A stretch of DNA of 36,790 nt from positions 1-36,790 of the forward strand of contig JAATFW010000348.1 of NCBI GenBank assembly GCA_015654985.1, given 5' to 3'. Made by a program: the position numbers and the translations under genes. The notes beneath the pieces are model-generated. The model worked only from the letters and a program-made list of their open reading frames with translations. It was not told where the DNA came from and did no database searches. This document shows, piece after piece, positions 8,250 through 15,390 of the stretch; the stretch's first letter is position 1; each line of letters begins with the position of its first letter. Source of the stretch: Sphingobacteriales bacterium (lineage in GTDB: Bacteria > Bacteroidota > Bacteroidia > Sphingobacteriales > Sphingobacteriaceae).

Positions 8250-8667
8250 AACCATCTTGAAATTCACCTTTGCATTCAATATCCAACAAATTTATTTTCA
8301 TGTTACCAATTTGATAACAAACTGGCATCTTTGTAAAGATGAGTGATAGCTATAAAGGCATTAAAGGTATGGGTAAGCCTCTCACGAAATAAACCTTGAG
8401 CTTCTCACGAAAATGAGTTTGTGTTTTAATGCCCACCTTTGCAGTATCGACTTTTAGAATAAGAAAAATGAAAAAGGAGCTTTCATTAGACGTAGCATAG
8501 CTCTTAATAAAAAGCAGGCAGCGCTTTCATTAAACCGCATATTTGCTCACTCCAAAGTATCATTAGGTTCCATAAAACAGTATCATCGGGTTCTGTTTTT
8601 GACAACACATCTCATCTTTTAATTTTTTTTCAGAAAGCATTGGCAGTACCGGCTGCTTTTGTGCGTC
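8250..8667. other. Gene-free stretch with promoter-like motifs and decayed frames
   Basis: No intact gene is visible here. CATCTTTG (8330-8337) and CACCTTTG (about 8436-8443) resemble -7 elements and precede very short frames: a 17-codon frame from 8339 and a frame from 8468 that stops after 10 codons (MKKELSLDVA). The near-repeat CCTCTCACGAAAT / CTTCTCACGAAAA lies between them. The pattern suggests leftover 5' ends of genes whose bodies are gone. Confidence 0.4.
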
Positions 8668-8814
8668 ATGCTTAATGAACGGGCAAAGAATGGAACAACC
8701 GGTACCAAAAGAACTGATAAAGAAATTCATCGACATTGTGCAAACCGGTTGCTTAAGGAAGTCCTGAGGAGAGAGAAACAAATGAGTTTACTGGAAGCTC
8801 ATGAGCGGGGGTAA
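8668..8814 (+). CDS. Possible 48-residue basic protein
   Basis: The open frame is ATG at 8668 to TAA at 8812. It encodes a highly basic, helical-looking peptide (MLNERAKNGTTGTKRTDKEI, then ANRLLKEVLRREKQMSLLEA). No family was recognised. The composition looks coding, and the frame continues upstream to a stop before a run of eight T residues, so it may be the tail of an eroded gene. It overlaps the end of the convergent pseudogene by 16 bases. Confidence 0.3.
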   Translation: MLNERAKNGTTGTKRTDKEIHRHCANRLLKEVLRREKQMSLLEAHERG

Positions 8815-9528
8815 TAGCCTCCGGTCTTAGGAGCGCCTCTGAATTCGATCTTTTCTCTTCCCCTTAGTATTTTTAACCACCGTTCTATTGTTTTTTCCGG
8901 CATACTTAGCTGGTGCCGGAAGAATGGTATTCTATGACCAGGGTTAGAGATTATTAGTCTGAGAAGGCTCATTTACTCCCTCATTGTCTTGCGATAAACT
9001 TGTTTTCTGCGTAAAATAGTTTAATGAGACTAAGAATCCATTTGGTATTTCATCAAAAAACAATGACATCGAGGGGTACGATTTAATCTCATTGCGTATC
9101 CTTAAAAAGCCGCTTCCATATTTCTCGATGTCCCCCGTTAGATAAAAGGCTTCGGCAATCAGCTTATTACGGGCAAAGGCCTGATAATTATCTTTTTTGA
9201 GGTCTTCAACTGTAAGGTCGCCATATAGTTTACCGGGATTGAAAAATGCAATTTTATTGTCGAATATTTTTATTTGAACATCAATCGGACTTAAGTAGTC
9301 TCTGTGTATTAGTGAGTTCAATGCCAGCTCCCTTAATGCAGGAAGCGGGTATTCGAATATTTCCGTTCGTTGCGTAGGCATGCCTTTAATTTCGAAGGCA
9401 ACTTTAATCTGTGATACAATATACCCGGCCACGGTAAACCGTATTTTAGCTAAAACTAAAATTAATCCATTTTGTGCTTTCACTGCTGTGGGAAAGTGTT
9501 TCTTTTGTGAAATATCTTCGCTTGTTTT
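8799..9528 (-). pseudogene. Truncated, frameshifted COG2865-type ATP-binding regulator
   Basis: The minus frame from 9528 down to 8944 encodes the second half of an AlbA_2/HATPase_c_4 protein (COG2865). Visible are FEYPLPALRELALNSLIHRD (N-box), FFNPGKLYG and IEKYGSGFLRI. The N-terminal half is absent and a stop lies in frame at 9529-9531. At the 3' end the frame stops after EGVNEPSQTNNL, but another frame continues with a C-terminal winged-helix segment (PEKTIERWLKILRGREKIEF, then GAPKTGGYYP) ending at 8799. A single-base frameshift near 8965-8980 explains this. The gene is therefore broken at both ends. A GTG at 9483 could start a shortened product, but it would lack the DNA-binding parts. 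Confidence 0.85.
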
Positions 9529-9552
9529 TTAGTACAAATACGTATCTTTGTA
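9522..9552 (+). promoter_or_regulatory. Promoter and operator-like repeat of the toxin-antitoxin operon
   Basis: TTG (9522-9524), an 18-base spacer and TATCTTTG (9543-9550) fit the Bacteroidota promoter consensus well. The inverted repeat TACAAA (9533-9538) / TTTGTA (9547-9552) overlaps the -7 element, and a TACGTA palindrome sits between the arms. This is the expected place for autorepression by an antitoxin. The antitoxin ATG lies 15 bases after the repeat. Confidence 0.65.
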
Positions 9553-9567
9553 AAAAAGGCACGTGCT

Positions 9568-9813
9568 ATGATAACCAAATTGACACTTACAGTTGAAGAA
9601 AGCGTTATAAAAAAGGCCAAGGTTTACGCTAAACATACCGGCAGAAGTTTATCTGAGCTGATTGAGAATTACCTTGATACACTTACCGACGAACACAAGG
9701 ATACACAAGAGATTTCTCCCAGGCTGAAAAAAATAGCAGGCTCGGTTAAGCTACCACATGATTTTGATGAAAAAGCAGAGTTAAATGCTTACTTTGAAAA
9801 CAAGTATTTATAA
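9568..9813 (+). CDS. DUF6364-like ribbon-helix-helix antitoxin
   Basis: This is an 81-residue protein whose N-terminal 40 residues look like a ribbon-helix-helix DNA-binding domain (KLTLTVEESVIKKAKVYAKH, then GRSLSELIENYL). An acidic, flexible C-terminus follows (DFDEKAELNAYFENKYL), which would bind the toxin. The layout matches Bacteroidota DUF6364/VapB-type antitoxins. It neutralises the PIN ribonuclease encoded directly downstream (4 bases between its stop and the ATG) and probably represses the shared promoter. The start is supported by the promoter 18 bases upstream. Confidence 0.82.
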   Translation: MITKLTLTVEESVIKKAKVYAKHTGRSLSELIENYLDTLTDEHKDTQEISPRLKKIAGSVKLPHDFDEKAELNAYFENKYL

Positions 9814-9816
9814 TTG

Positions 9817-10236
9817 ATGCGCATAAAACAAGTATTTGTCGATACAAATATCCTGATAGATCTTCTTGCAAACAGGCCACCTTTTAGTAAATTTGCTATA
9901 GCGCTTTTCGATCTTGCCGAAAGAAACAAGGTTAATTTGTTTACATCCTCGCATTCTTTTGCAACCAGTCATTACTTACTTAAAAAATATATCGGAGAGA
10001 AAGAGTTAAGGGCTCTGTTACATTCCTTATTAGATTATATTGATCTTGTCCCCATAGATTTGCCCATCATTAAAAAAAGCCTTTTGTCGAACCATAAAGA
10101 CTTTGAAGATGCAATTCAAATATTTGCTGCAGATTCGATAGAGAATCTGGACTTTATTGTCACCAGAAACTTAAAGGATTTTAAAGATGCAGGAGTTAAT
10201 GTTTTGCCGCCGGATGAGTTACTTCTCCATTTGTAA
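9817..10236 (+). CDS. PIN-domain ribonuclease toxin (VapC-like)
   Basis: This is a 139-residue PIN-fold protein, a predicted metal-dependent RNase toxin. Visible acidic residues are Asp9 in FVDTNILIDLL, the DFEDAIQIFAA cluster (Asp95, Glu97, Asp98), and Asp121 in TRNLKDF. The second acidic position of classical VapC is occupied by the TSSHSFATSHYLL stretch, as I recall for this Bacteroidota PIN subfamily. The ATG at 9817 gives MRIKQVFVDTN; a TTG one codon earlier directly abuts the antitoxin stop. The pair forms a compact two-gene operon and appears intact, unlike its decayed neighbours. Confidence 0.85.
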   Translation: MRIKQVFVDTNILIDLLANRPPFSKFAIALFDLAERNKVNLFTSSHSFATSHYLLKKYIGEKELRALLHSLLDYIDLVPIDLPIIKKSLLSNHKDFEDAIQIFAADSIENLDFIVTRNLKDFKDAGVNVLPPDELLLHL

Positions 10237-10462
10237 CGAACTCTTAGCTTTAGTATATAGCTATTCTTCTACAGAACCCGGGAAGCAGGCAATACTTCAT
10301 CCCAGCAGGCTACTTTACTGAAAGTGATGCCGGGCAATTTCTGGCAAATCCGGTTTCACTATTAAGTTTTACAGATACCACTTTCCTCTATAAAGAGCGG
10401 TTAGAGTAGAAGACTCCATCATTTTGGCCTGTTAACTCCTGTTTCTTTTTTCTTTCAGCCGT
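10237..10462. other. Gene-poor stretch after the toxin gene
   Basis: No gene is assigned. One + frame is open without an ATG from about 10254 to 10409 (QYFIPAGYFTESDAGQFLAN within it). It reads like a protein fragment but was not recognised. On the minus strand this is where the missing 3' part of the sigma-factor remnant would lie, but only scattered similarity could be seen. Confidence 0.3.
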
Positions 10463-10678
10463 TCAATTTCTTTGGTAGCACATTAAAGCAAGCAACGCAT
10501 TGGCCTGGGTTACGTTAGTCAGTTGATTTTCAGTCAGGACAAGTGTTAGCCTGGCCGCTTCAGAACAAAGATCTTTTCGTATTAAATGATTGTTCGTTTT
10601 TGAAAAATACCCCTCGTTAAACAGCAGGTATAAAGTTCTTAAAACCGTGCCAAGGCGTGATTGTATTTCAATCTCATT
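10463..10678 (-). pseudogene. Fragment of a COG4941-type RNA polymerase sigma factor
   Basis: A 71-codon minus frame between stops encodes the middle of a DUF6596/COG4941 ECF-like sigma factor: VLRTLYLLFNEGYFSK, then KDLCSEAARLTLVLTENQ and ANALLALMCYQRN. The LYLLFNEGY and NALLALMC motifs are typical of this family. The sigma-2 and sigma-4 domains upstream and the tetratricopeptide-like end downstream are absent; the frame is closed at 10681-10679 and 10465-10463. The intact family is about 400 residues, so this is a decayed remnant. It lies 30 bases from the end of the DUF6266 gene. Confidence 0.8.
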
Positions 10679-10708
10679 CTAAACAAAACCTTGGTCGTTC
10701 TGCCAACC

Positions 10709-11341
10709 CTAACACGCCACATAGGCGCTATCCGAAGTGTACCGGCCGTTGCGGCTTGCGAACAACAAATAAGCATGCAGCTTGCCGGCTTCGTAAACGG
10801 CCGGAAGATCTGCAGCAATACGCCCGTCGCTTCTTACAGCCTTCTCGCGGAAACTGATTGAAAGACCCTTACTTTCGTTACAGATCACCAACACGGCCTT
10901 ATCTTCAGGCAGCGCTTCCTGACCTGACGTTGGTACCCCGGCCCAGGTTATCTCAATGTGGCTGCCCTCCCGCAAAGCCATCAGGCCGTCCGGTTTGATT
11001 AACGCTCCCCTGCAGAGCACTACCTCCGGGTATATGATCTCTTCTTCAGCATACCCGCCCCTGAAGGCGTGTTTCATCAGGTGGCTGAAAGCCGACCCGT
11101 AAGCCGTTTTACGTGTATACCGGTCTTTCTGCCACATCTCTTCGATCAGCGGCCTGAGCGGACTCAGAAACAGGTTGGCCATTTTCACCTTATTCTGGGT
11201 AGATAACTGTTTCTCAGTGCGTGCTGTCGTCTTTTTCGGCAAAGCCCTCGTATAGCTGCCGCGTACAGGACCGTTACAGAGTACGAGATTTCCTACCTTC
11301 CCTGAAAGAGCAATATTCATTAAATTGGTTACCCTGGCCAT
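10709..11341 (-). CDS. DUF6266 family protein, copy 2
   Basis: This 210-residue protein is of unknown function and belongs to the Bacteroidota-specific DUF6266 family. The N-terminus carries the family pattern (NIALSGKVGNLVLCNGPVRG, cf. GxxSGKVGxxxG). A long region follows with aromatic and Gly-rich segments, ending SDSAYVAC. It is the second of two tandem paralogues, starting after a 1-base gap from the upstream gene, so both are almost certainly co-transcribed and translationally coupled. GC content looks higher than in the surrounding genes. No signal peptide, membrane segment or catalytic motif is evident. Confidence 0.78.
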   Translation of the reverse strand: MARVTNLMNIALSGKVGNLVLCNGPVRGSYTRALPKKTTARTEKQLSTQNKVKMANLFLSPLRPLIEEMWQKDRYTRKTAYGSAFSHLMKHAFRGGYAEEEIIYPEVVLCRGALIKPDGLMALREGSHIEITWAGVPTSGQEALPEDKAVLVICNESKGLSISFREKAVRSDGRIAADLPAVYEAGKLHAYLLFASRNGRYTSDSAYVAC

Positions 11342-11342
11342 A

Positions 11343-12008
11343 TCATTTTTCAGTATTAACGTTGTTCCCTTCGCCTGCCGGCACTATAAAAACCCCGAGG
11401 TAAATCCCCGGAGAATTCTTTGTACCTGCTGCGTTCGTGAAATAAATATACCCGTGCAGATGATCGCCCGCGGACGATCCGGGAATGAGTATCCCGGCCT
11501 TCAGATCTCCCCTGCGCACTTCTCCGGTACTGATTACCGGCACGTCCTGATCACTGTTGTAAAACAGGATGCTTGCCCGGTCTGAGGGAGCCTGGTTATA
11601 CGAGTCGCCCAGGTCAGCCCAGCTTACCACCAGGCAATCCGGTGATTCAAACGAGATTCCCGGTCCGATAGCGCCCGTCAGGCTTCCCGTGCTGAGCACA
11701 ACGGAAGCAAAATCAAGATCGGTGCTATCGCCTTTAAAGGCCCGCATGTTGGCTTTCATGGCAAGATTAAACGCCGAGGCGCGCCCGGTATTCTGATGCT
11801 TAAAGCCGTCTTCCGCCAGCGGCGATACTGCACTAAGAAAATCATAAATCTTAGCAAGGCGTATACAATTGATGTTATTGCCGGTGTCCTGCTTTTTCTT
11901 TGCAGAAGGGAGGCCTTTCAGGTAATAAATATCCCGCCATTTAGCCCCGATCACCGTGCCCACCTTGCCGGAAACGGAGCCGATTACCCCGGGTACTAAC
12001 TCTGCCAT
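11343..12008 (-). CDS. DUF6266 family protein, copy 1
   Basis: This 221-residue DUF6266 protein starts MAELVPGVIGSVSGKVGTVI and continues GAKWRDIYYLKG, the clearest match to the family N-terminal motif. The body (residues 30-215) has beta-rich stretches such as DCLVVSWADLGDSYNQAPSD and HLHGYIYFTNAAG. Function is unknown; I recall members often occurring in tandem arrays in Sphingobacteriaceae, as here. Divergence from copy 2 is large, with only the N-terminal motif and overall layout shared, so the duplication is old or the pair was acquired together. Confidence 0.8.
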   Translation of the reverse strand: MAELVPGVIGSVSGKVGTVIGAKWRDIYYLKGLPSAKKKQDTGNNINCIRLAKIYDFLSAVSPLAEDGFKHQNTGRASAFNLAMKANMRAFKGDSTDLDFASVVLSTGSLTGAIGPGISFESPDCLVVSWADLGDSYNQAPSDRASILFYNSDQDVPVISTGEVRRGDLKAGILIPGSSAGDHLHGYIYFTNAAGTKNSPGIYLGVFIVPAGEGNNVNTEK

Positions 12009-12132
12009 TTGATCTGATGTAAACGTTCAACCATACTATTCTGAATTATTACAGAACAGCATCTGTCCTGTTTACTATAAAACAGGAAATCAGTGCTTAA
12101 TGTTTAAGAAATATCAGGTAATGGCGGTACCG

Positions 12133-12275
12133 AACGCCTGACGAGGCGCTTACCTGAGCCTCATATAATCAGGATAATCTCAGGATAATGTCAGGATCAT
12201 GTTAGACTTTTGTCTAACATTATCCTGACATTATCCTGACGAGATGCTAATGAGATCCTGAGATTATCAGGCGTT
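12133..12275. repeat. 143-bp nested palindrome built of a TCAGGATAAT motif
   Basis: The core is an 18-bp inverted repeat, GTCAGGATCATGTTAGAC (12190-12207) and GTCTAACATTATCCTGAC (12212-12229), with one mismatch and a TTTT loop. Pairing continues outward through repeated AGGATAAT/ATTATCCT units with small bulges. It closes with the outer arms AACGCCTGA (12133-12141) and TCAGGCGTT (12267-12275). The motif TCAGGAT(A/C)AT occurs three times on the left and CATTATCCTGAC twice on the right. It lies between divergent genes (DUF6266 on -, EamA on +). It could be a cruciform, a REP-like element or an array of dimeric regulator sites. Confidence 0.75.
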
Positions 12276-12470
12276 GGTAAGGCACTCATCAGGGAATCGG
12301 CAGGAGGATATGCTACCGGGAAGTTCATTTATCGTGATTGCATACTGGCTGATGGATCAGAGCATTTGGATCTGGAAGAAGTTTATTACGGCAAATCAGC
12401 CAAAATACAGCTACCCAATAAAAAAAGGCCACTTTAAGACAGCCCCTTTTTTGTATACTTGCTGCAAAAT
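12276..12470. other. Gene-poor stretch with an unassigned + frame
   Basis: A + frame without an ATG is open from 12240 to 12437 and contains a protein-like string (AGGYATGKFIYRDCILADGS, then EHLDLEEVYYGKSAKI). It was not recognised and starts inside the palindrome arm, so it may be a remnant. AAAAAAGG (about 12421-12428) and CCTTTTTT (about 12445-12452) flank a 16-base loop and resemble a bidirectional terminator. Confidence 0.3.
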
Positions 12471-12475
12471 GTCAT

Positions 12476-12483
12476 TACCTTTG
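12476..12483 (+). promoter_or_regulatory. -7 element upstream of the EamA gene
   Basis: TACCTTTG matches TAnnTTTG and sits 45 bases before the ATG at 12528. A TTG at 12451-12453 is 22 bases upstream, a little long. Its position inside the longest possible open frame argues for the downstream start codon. Confidence 0.45.
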
Positions 12484-12527
12484 GACTGTGCCGGGTAAGA
12501 ATATTAAAGTATAGTATAAATTCATTT

Positions 12528-13391
12528 ATGATCTTTGTCGTCTTAAGTGTTTGCTGCAGCGTGATCGTTTCCGTTTTTTTAAAGCTGGCTAAGCGGTATG
12601 AGATAGATGTGCCCCAGGCTGTAGTATGGAATTATCCTGTTGCCGCACTATTAACAGTACTGTTTTACAGACCCCGGCTGTCTGACATTGATATCTCAGG
12701 CGCTCCGGTATCGACCTATCTTCTGCTTGCAATTTTATTACCCTCTTTGTTTGTAATATTAGGGATGTCTGTACGGGCTACAGGGATTGTCCGCACTGAT
12801 CTGGCTCAGCGTTTGTCGCTGTTTATTCCTGTTGTTATGGCTTTTTTGCTTTTCCGGGAATCTGTATCAGAGATGAAATTAGCAGGCATCATTATAGGTT
12901 TTGTGGCAATCGTCTGCACTATTCCATGGCAGAAAGCAACCGGAAAAACGGCAAAATCTGCATCCTGGCTGTTCCCGCTGGCCGTATTTGCCGGGATGGG
13001 TATCATCGATGTATTATTTAAGCAGATCGCCTTATATAAAGCGCTGCCGTATACTACTTCTCTTTTTATTATATTCTTTTTGGCCTTTGTATTTTCGCTT
13101 GTTGTTTTTATCCTTGGCATCAGCGCAGGTAAAACAAAGTTTAACTGGGTTAACCTGTTCTGTGGTTTGATTCTGGGGTTTTTTAACTTTGGTAACATTC
13201 TTTTTTATCTGAGAGCCCACCGCGCACTGCCTGATAATCCTTCCATCGTTTTTTCGGCTATGAATATAGGTGTGATCATACTGGGAGCGATAACGGGCGT
13301 ATTTCTGTTTAAAGAACGATTGAGCCTTCTTAACAAAATAGGGATTGTTCTTGCTGTTGTTGCTATTTTGGTGATATCCCATGCGGGATAG
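12528..13391 (+). CDS. EamA/DMT superfamily permease
   Basis: This is an inner-membrane transporter of about 287 residues with roughly ten hydrophobic segments in two EamA-like halves. The end of the first half carries a typical sequence (DLAQRLSLFIPVVMAFLLFR, then ESVSEMKLAGIIIGFVAIV), and the C-terminal half ends VFLFKERLSLLNKIGIVLAV. Such proteins export or import small metabolites; the substrate cannot be told. The frame could begin at 12459, but the -7 element at 12476 and the hydrophobic N-terminus MIFVVLSVCCSVIVSVFLKL favour 12528. The gene is convergent with the efflux permease gene, with 18 bases between their ends. Confidence 0.85.
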   Translation: MIFVVLSVCCSVIVSVFLKLAKRYEIDVPQAVVWNYPVAALLTVLFYRPRLSDIDISGAPVSTYLLLAILLPSLFVILGMSVRATGIVRTDLAQRLSLFIPVVMAFLLFRESVSEMKLAGIIIGFVAIVCTIPWQKATGKTAKSASWLFPLAVFAGMGIIDVLFKQIALYKALPYTTSLFIIFFLAFVFSLVVFILGISAGKTKFNWVNLFCGLILGFFNFGNILFYLRAHRALPDNPSIVFSAMNIGVIILGAITGVFLFKERLSLLNKIGIVLAVVAILVISHAG

Positions 13392-13409
13392 CACTGCCTT
13401 CGCGTACGG

Positions 13410-14627
13410 TTATTCATATCTCAATGCATCTATCGGATCAAGTCTGGATGCTTTCTGTGCAGGATAATATCCAAAGAAAATGCCTGTAAAGGCACAAACT
13501 ACAAAAGATATTATAATTGAAGATTCTGAAATAATGGTAGGCCAGTTCAGTGCCGAGGAAATAACAAGCGAAGCAGAGATGCCAAGGAATACACCAATCA
13601 ATCCTCCTGTAACACTGATCAGTATTGCTTCTATAAGAAATTGGAGCAGAATATCAATTCCGCGGGCGCCAATAGACATTCGCAATCCAATTTCACGTGT
13701 ACGCTCCGTAACAGAGACATACATAATATTCATAATACCGATGCCGCCTATGACCAGGGAAATACTGGCAACAGCAGTAAGAAGGGCTGTCAGCATGCTG
13801 CTTGTTGAACCAAGGGTTTTGATCAGTTCCGCCTGTGTCCTTACACTAAAGTCATCCTCTTCTTCAGCTCTTAGCCGGTGTGTTACCCGGAGGATGCTGT
13901 TCACTTCTTCTGTTGCAGCGTCAGAGGCTGCCTCACTGACAGCAGAGGCATAGATGCTCTGCAAATAGGTGGTAGCAAGGACACGCTTCATTACTGTTGT
14001 ATAAGGTGCAAGGATAATATCATCCTGGTCCTGTCCAAAGTTACTTTGTCCTTTTTCGGTAAGGATCCCTATTACCTGAAACGGGATTTTGTTAAACCGG
14101 ATGATCTGTCCGATAGGGCTTTCGCCGCTTGAAAAAAGATTCTTAACGACAGTCTGACCAAGAAGGCAAACTTTAGCGGACGACCTGACATCATCATCAG
14201 AGAAAGCAATTCCATCTTTGACAGAAAGTTTTCTGATATCAAGGAATTCGGGACTTACACCCTGTATTGAAGTAGACCAGTTCAAAGCCCCCTTGATAGC
14301 CTGCCCGCTTGAGGATACCTGTGGTGAAATAGCTGAAATGTGTTCAGCATCTTTCCTGATAGCTGTGATGTCATTCAGTGTGAGTGTCTGCATGCTGCTC
14401 CCGGCCATACGGACGCCCGGAGTGTTACTGGATGGCATGATCGTGATCATGTTAGAACCCATACTGGATAGTGAGCTTTGTATACTTTGTTTTGAACCTT
14501 CTCCAATAGACATCATGGTAATTACTGCCGCTACACCGATAATTATACCAAGCATCGTTAAGAAAGCCCTTAATTTATTTCTTTGTAAAGCTCTCAGAGC
14601 TATTTTTATCAGGTTTACCGGATTCAT
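13410..14627 (-). CDS. MacB-type ABC transporter permease
   Basis: This 405-residue permease belongs to the MacB/FtsX superfamily. An N-terminal membrane anchor with the usual signature (ALRALQRNKLRAFLTMLGII, then IGVAAVITM) is followed by a large periplasmic MacB_PCD domain (about 50-260). Three C-terminal membrane segments follow, with GGIGIMNIMYVSVTERTREI, GLRMSIGARG and a terminal GYYPAQKASRLDPIDALRYE. It works as a dimer with the ATPase encoded upstream, the MacA-like adaptor and the TolC-like channel to expel compounds across the outer membrane. In E. coli MacB the ATPase and permease are one chain; here they are separate genes 13 bases apart. It is the last gene of a four-gene operon. 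Confidence 0.92.
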   Translation of the reverse strand: MNPVNLIKIALRALQRNKLRAFLTMLGIIIGVAAVITMMSIGEGSKQSIQSSLSSMGSNMITIMPSSNTPGVRMAGSSMQTLTLNDITAIRKDAEHISAISPQVSSSGQAIKGALNWSTSIQGVSPEFLDIRKLSVKDGIAFSDDDVRSSAKVCLLGQTVVKNLFSSGESPIGQIIRFNKIPFQVIGILTEKGQSNFGQDQDDIILAPYTTVMKRVLATTYLQSIYASAVSEAASDAATEEVNSILRVTHRLRAEEEDDFSVRTQAELIKTLGSTSSMLTALLTAVASISLVIGGIGIMNIMYVSVTERTREIGLRMSIGARGIDILLQFLIEAILISVTGGLIGVFLGISASLVISSALNWPTIISESSIIISFVVCAFTGIFFGYYPAQKASRLDPIDALRYE

Positions 14628-14640
14628 AATCTTAAATTAG

Positions 14641-15390
14641 TTAATAATCATCTGTAACCGGAAGCAATTCCAAAGCTTCTTTAGCTGATTTCTGATTTTC
14701 ATTTTTGCTGTCTTTTTGCAGTTTTCCATCTCTCAGCATAATTGTTCTGCTGCTAAAGGCAGCTATATCGGGCTCGTGGGTTACAAAAACAATGGTTTTG
14801 TTCTGCTGCTGGTTTAATTCCTGCATGAGGGCCATGATTTCATAAGAAGTCCTGGTGTCAAGGTTTCCGGTGGCTTCATCGGCCAGGATCATTACGGGCT
14901 CGTTTACAAGTGCGCGTGCAATCGCTACGCGTTGCTGCTGACCACCGGAAAGCTGATTTGGGGTATGATCCAGCCTGTCTGCGAGTTTTACAGATTCAAG
15001 TGCATGAATGGCCCTGTCCCTGCGCTCTTTAGAGCTAATAGCCGGATTATAAAGAAGTGGCAGCTCGACATTCTCAAGGGCCGATGTCCGGGGCAGCAGA
15101 TTATATGACTGGAAGACAAAACCAATCTTTGTATTTCTGAAACGTGCCAGCTCATTACGGCTTAGTTCTTTTATATCTACTCCATCCAGGTGATAAGTTC
15201 CGTCGGTTGGCTTATCCAGGCAACCCAGGATATTTAACATTGTGGTTTTTCCGGAACCGCTGCTGCCCATAATGGTAACAAATTCGCCTGCATTAACGTC
15301 AAATGAAACGCCTTTTAATGCTCTTACAATCTCCGAACCCACAACAAATTCGCGCCTCAGGTTTTGTATGTCTAAAATTTTCGTGCTCAT
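14641..15390 (-). CDS. MacB-type ABC transporter ATPase
   Basis: This 249-residue nucleotide-binding subunit of the LolD/MacB group energises the permease encoded next. The motifs are all intact: Walker A GSSGSGKTT, Q-loop FVFQSYNLLPR, signature LSGGQQQRVAIARALV, Walker B MILADEATGNLD with the catalytic Glu, and switch His in VFVTHEPD. Its start overlaps the end of the adaptor gene by 4 bases, indicating translational coupling. The short C-terminal extension (SKNENQKSAKEALELLPVTD) is not part of the core fold. Macrolide or peptide export is typical for the family, but the actual substrate is unknown. Confidence 0.94.
   Translation of the reverse strand: MSTKILDIQNLRREFVVGSEIVRALKGVSFDVNAGEFVTIMGSSGSGKTTMLNILGCLDKPTDGTYHLDGVDIKELSRNELARFRNTKIGFVFQSYNLLPRTSALENVELPLLYNPAISSKERRDRAIHALESVKLADRLDHTPNQLSGGQQQRVAIARALVNEPVMILADEATGNLDTRTSYEIMALMQELNQQQNKTIVFVTHEPDIAAFSSRTIMLRDGKLQKDSKNENQKSAKEALELLPVTDDY

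Noticed and set aside
12133-12275. CRISPR-like array
   Set aside because: The repeats are inverted and nested, of about 10 bases, with no unique spacers of regular length.
12274-12498. 74-residue + frame beginning inside the palindrome
   Set aside because: It starts on TTG, is composed of palindrome and AT-rich sequence, and overlaps the promoter of the EamA gene. A different frame in the same stretch looks more protein-like, and neither was recognised.
12459-12527. Upstream extension of the EamA permease
   Set aside because: The -7 element TACCTTTG lies inside it, and the hydrophobic N-terminus starts at the ATG at 12528.
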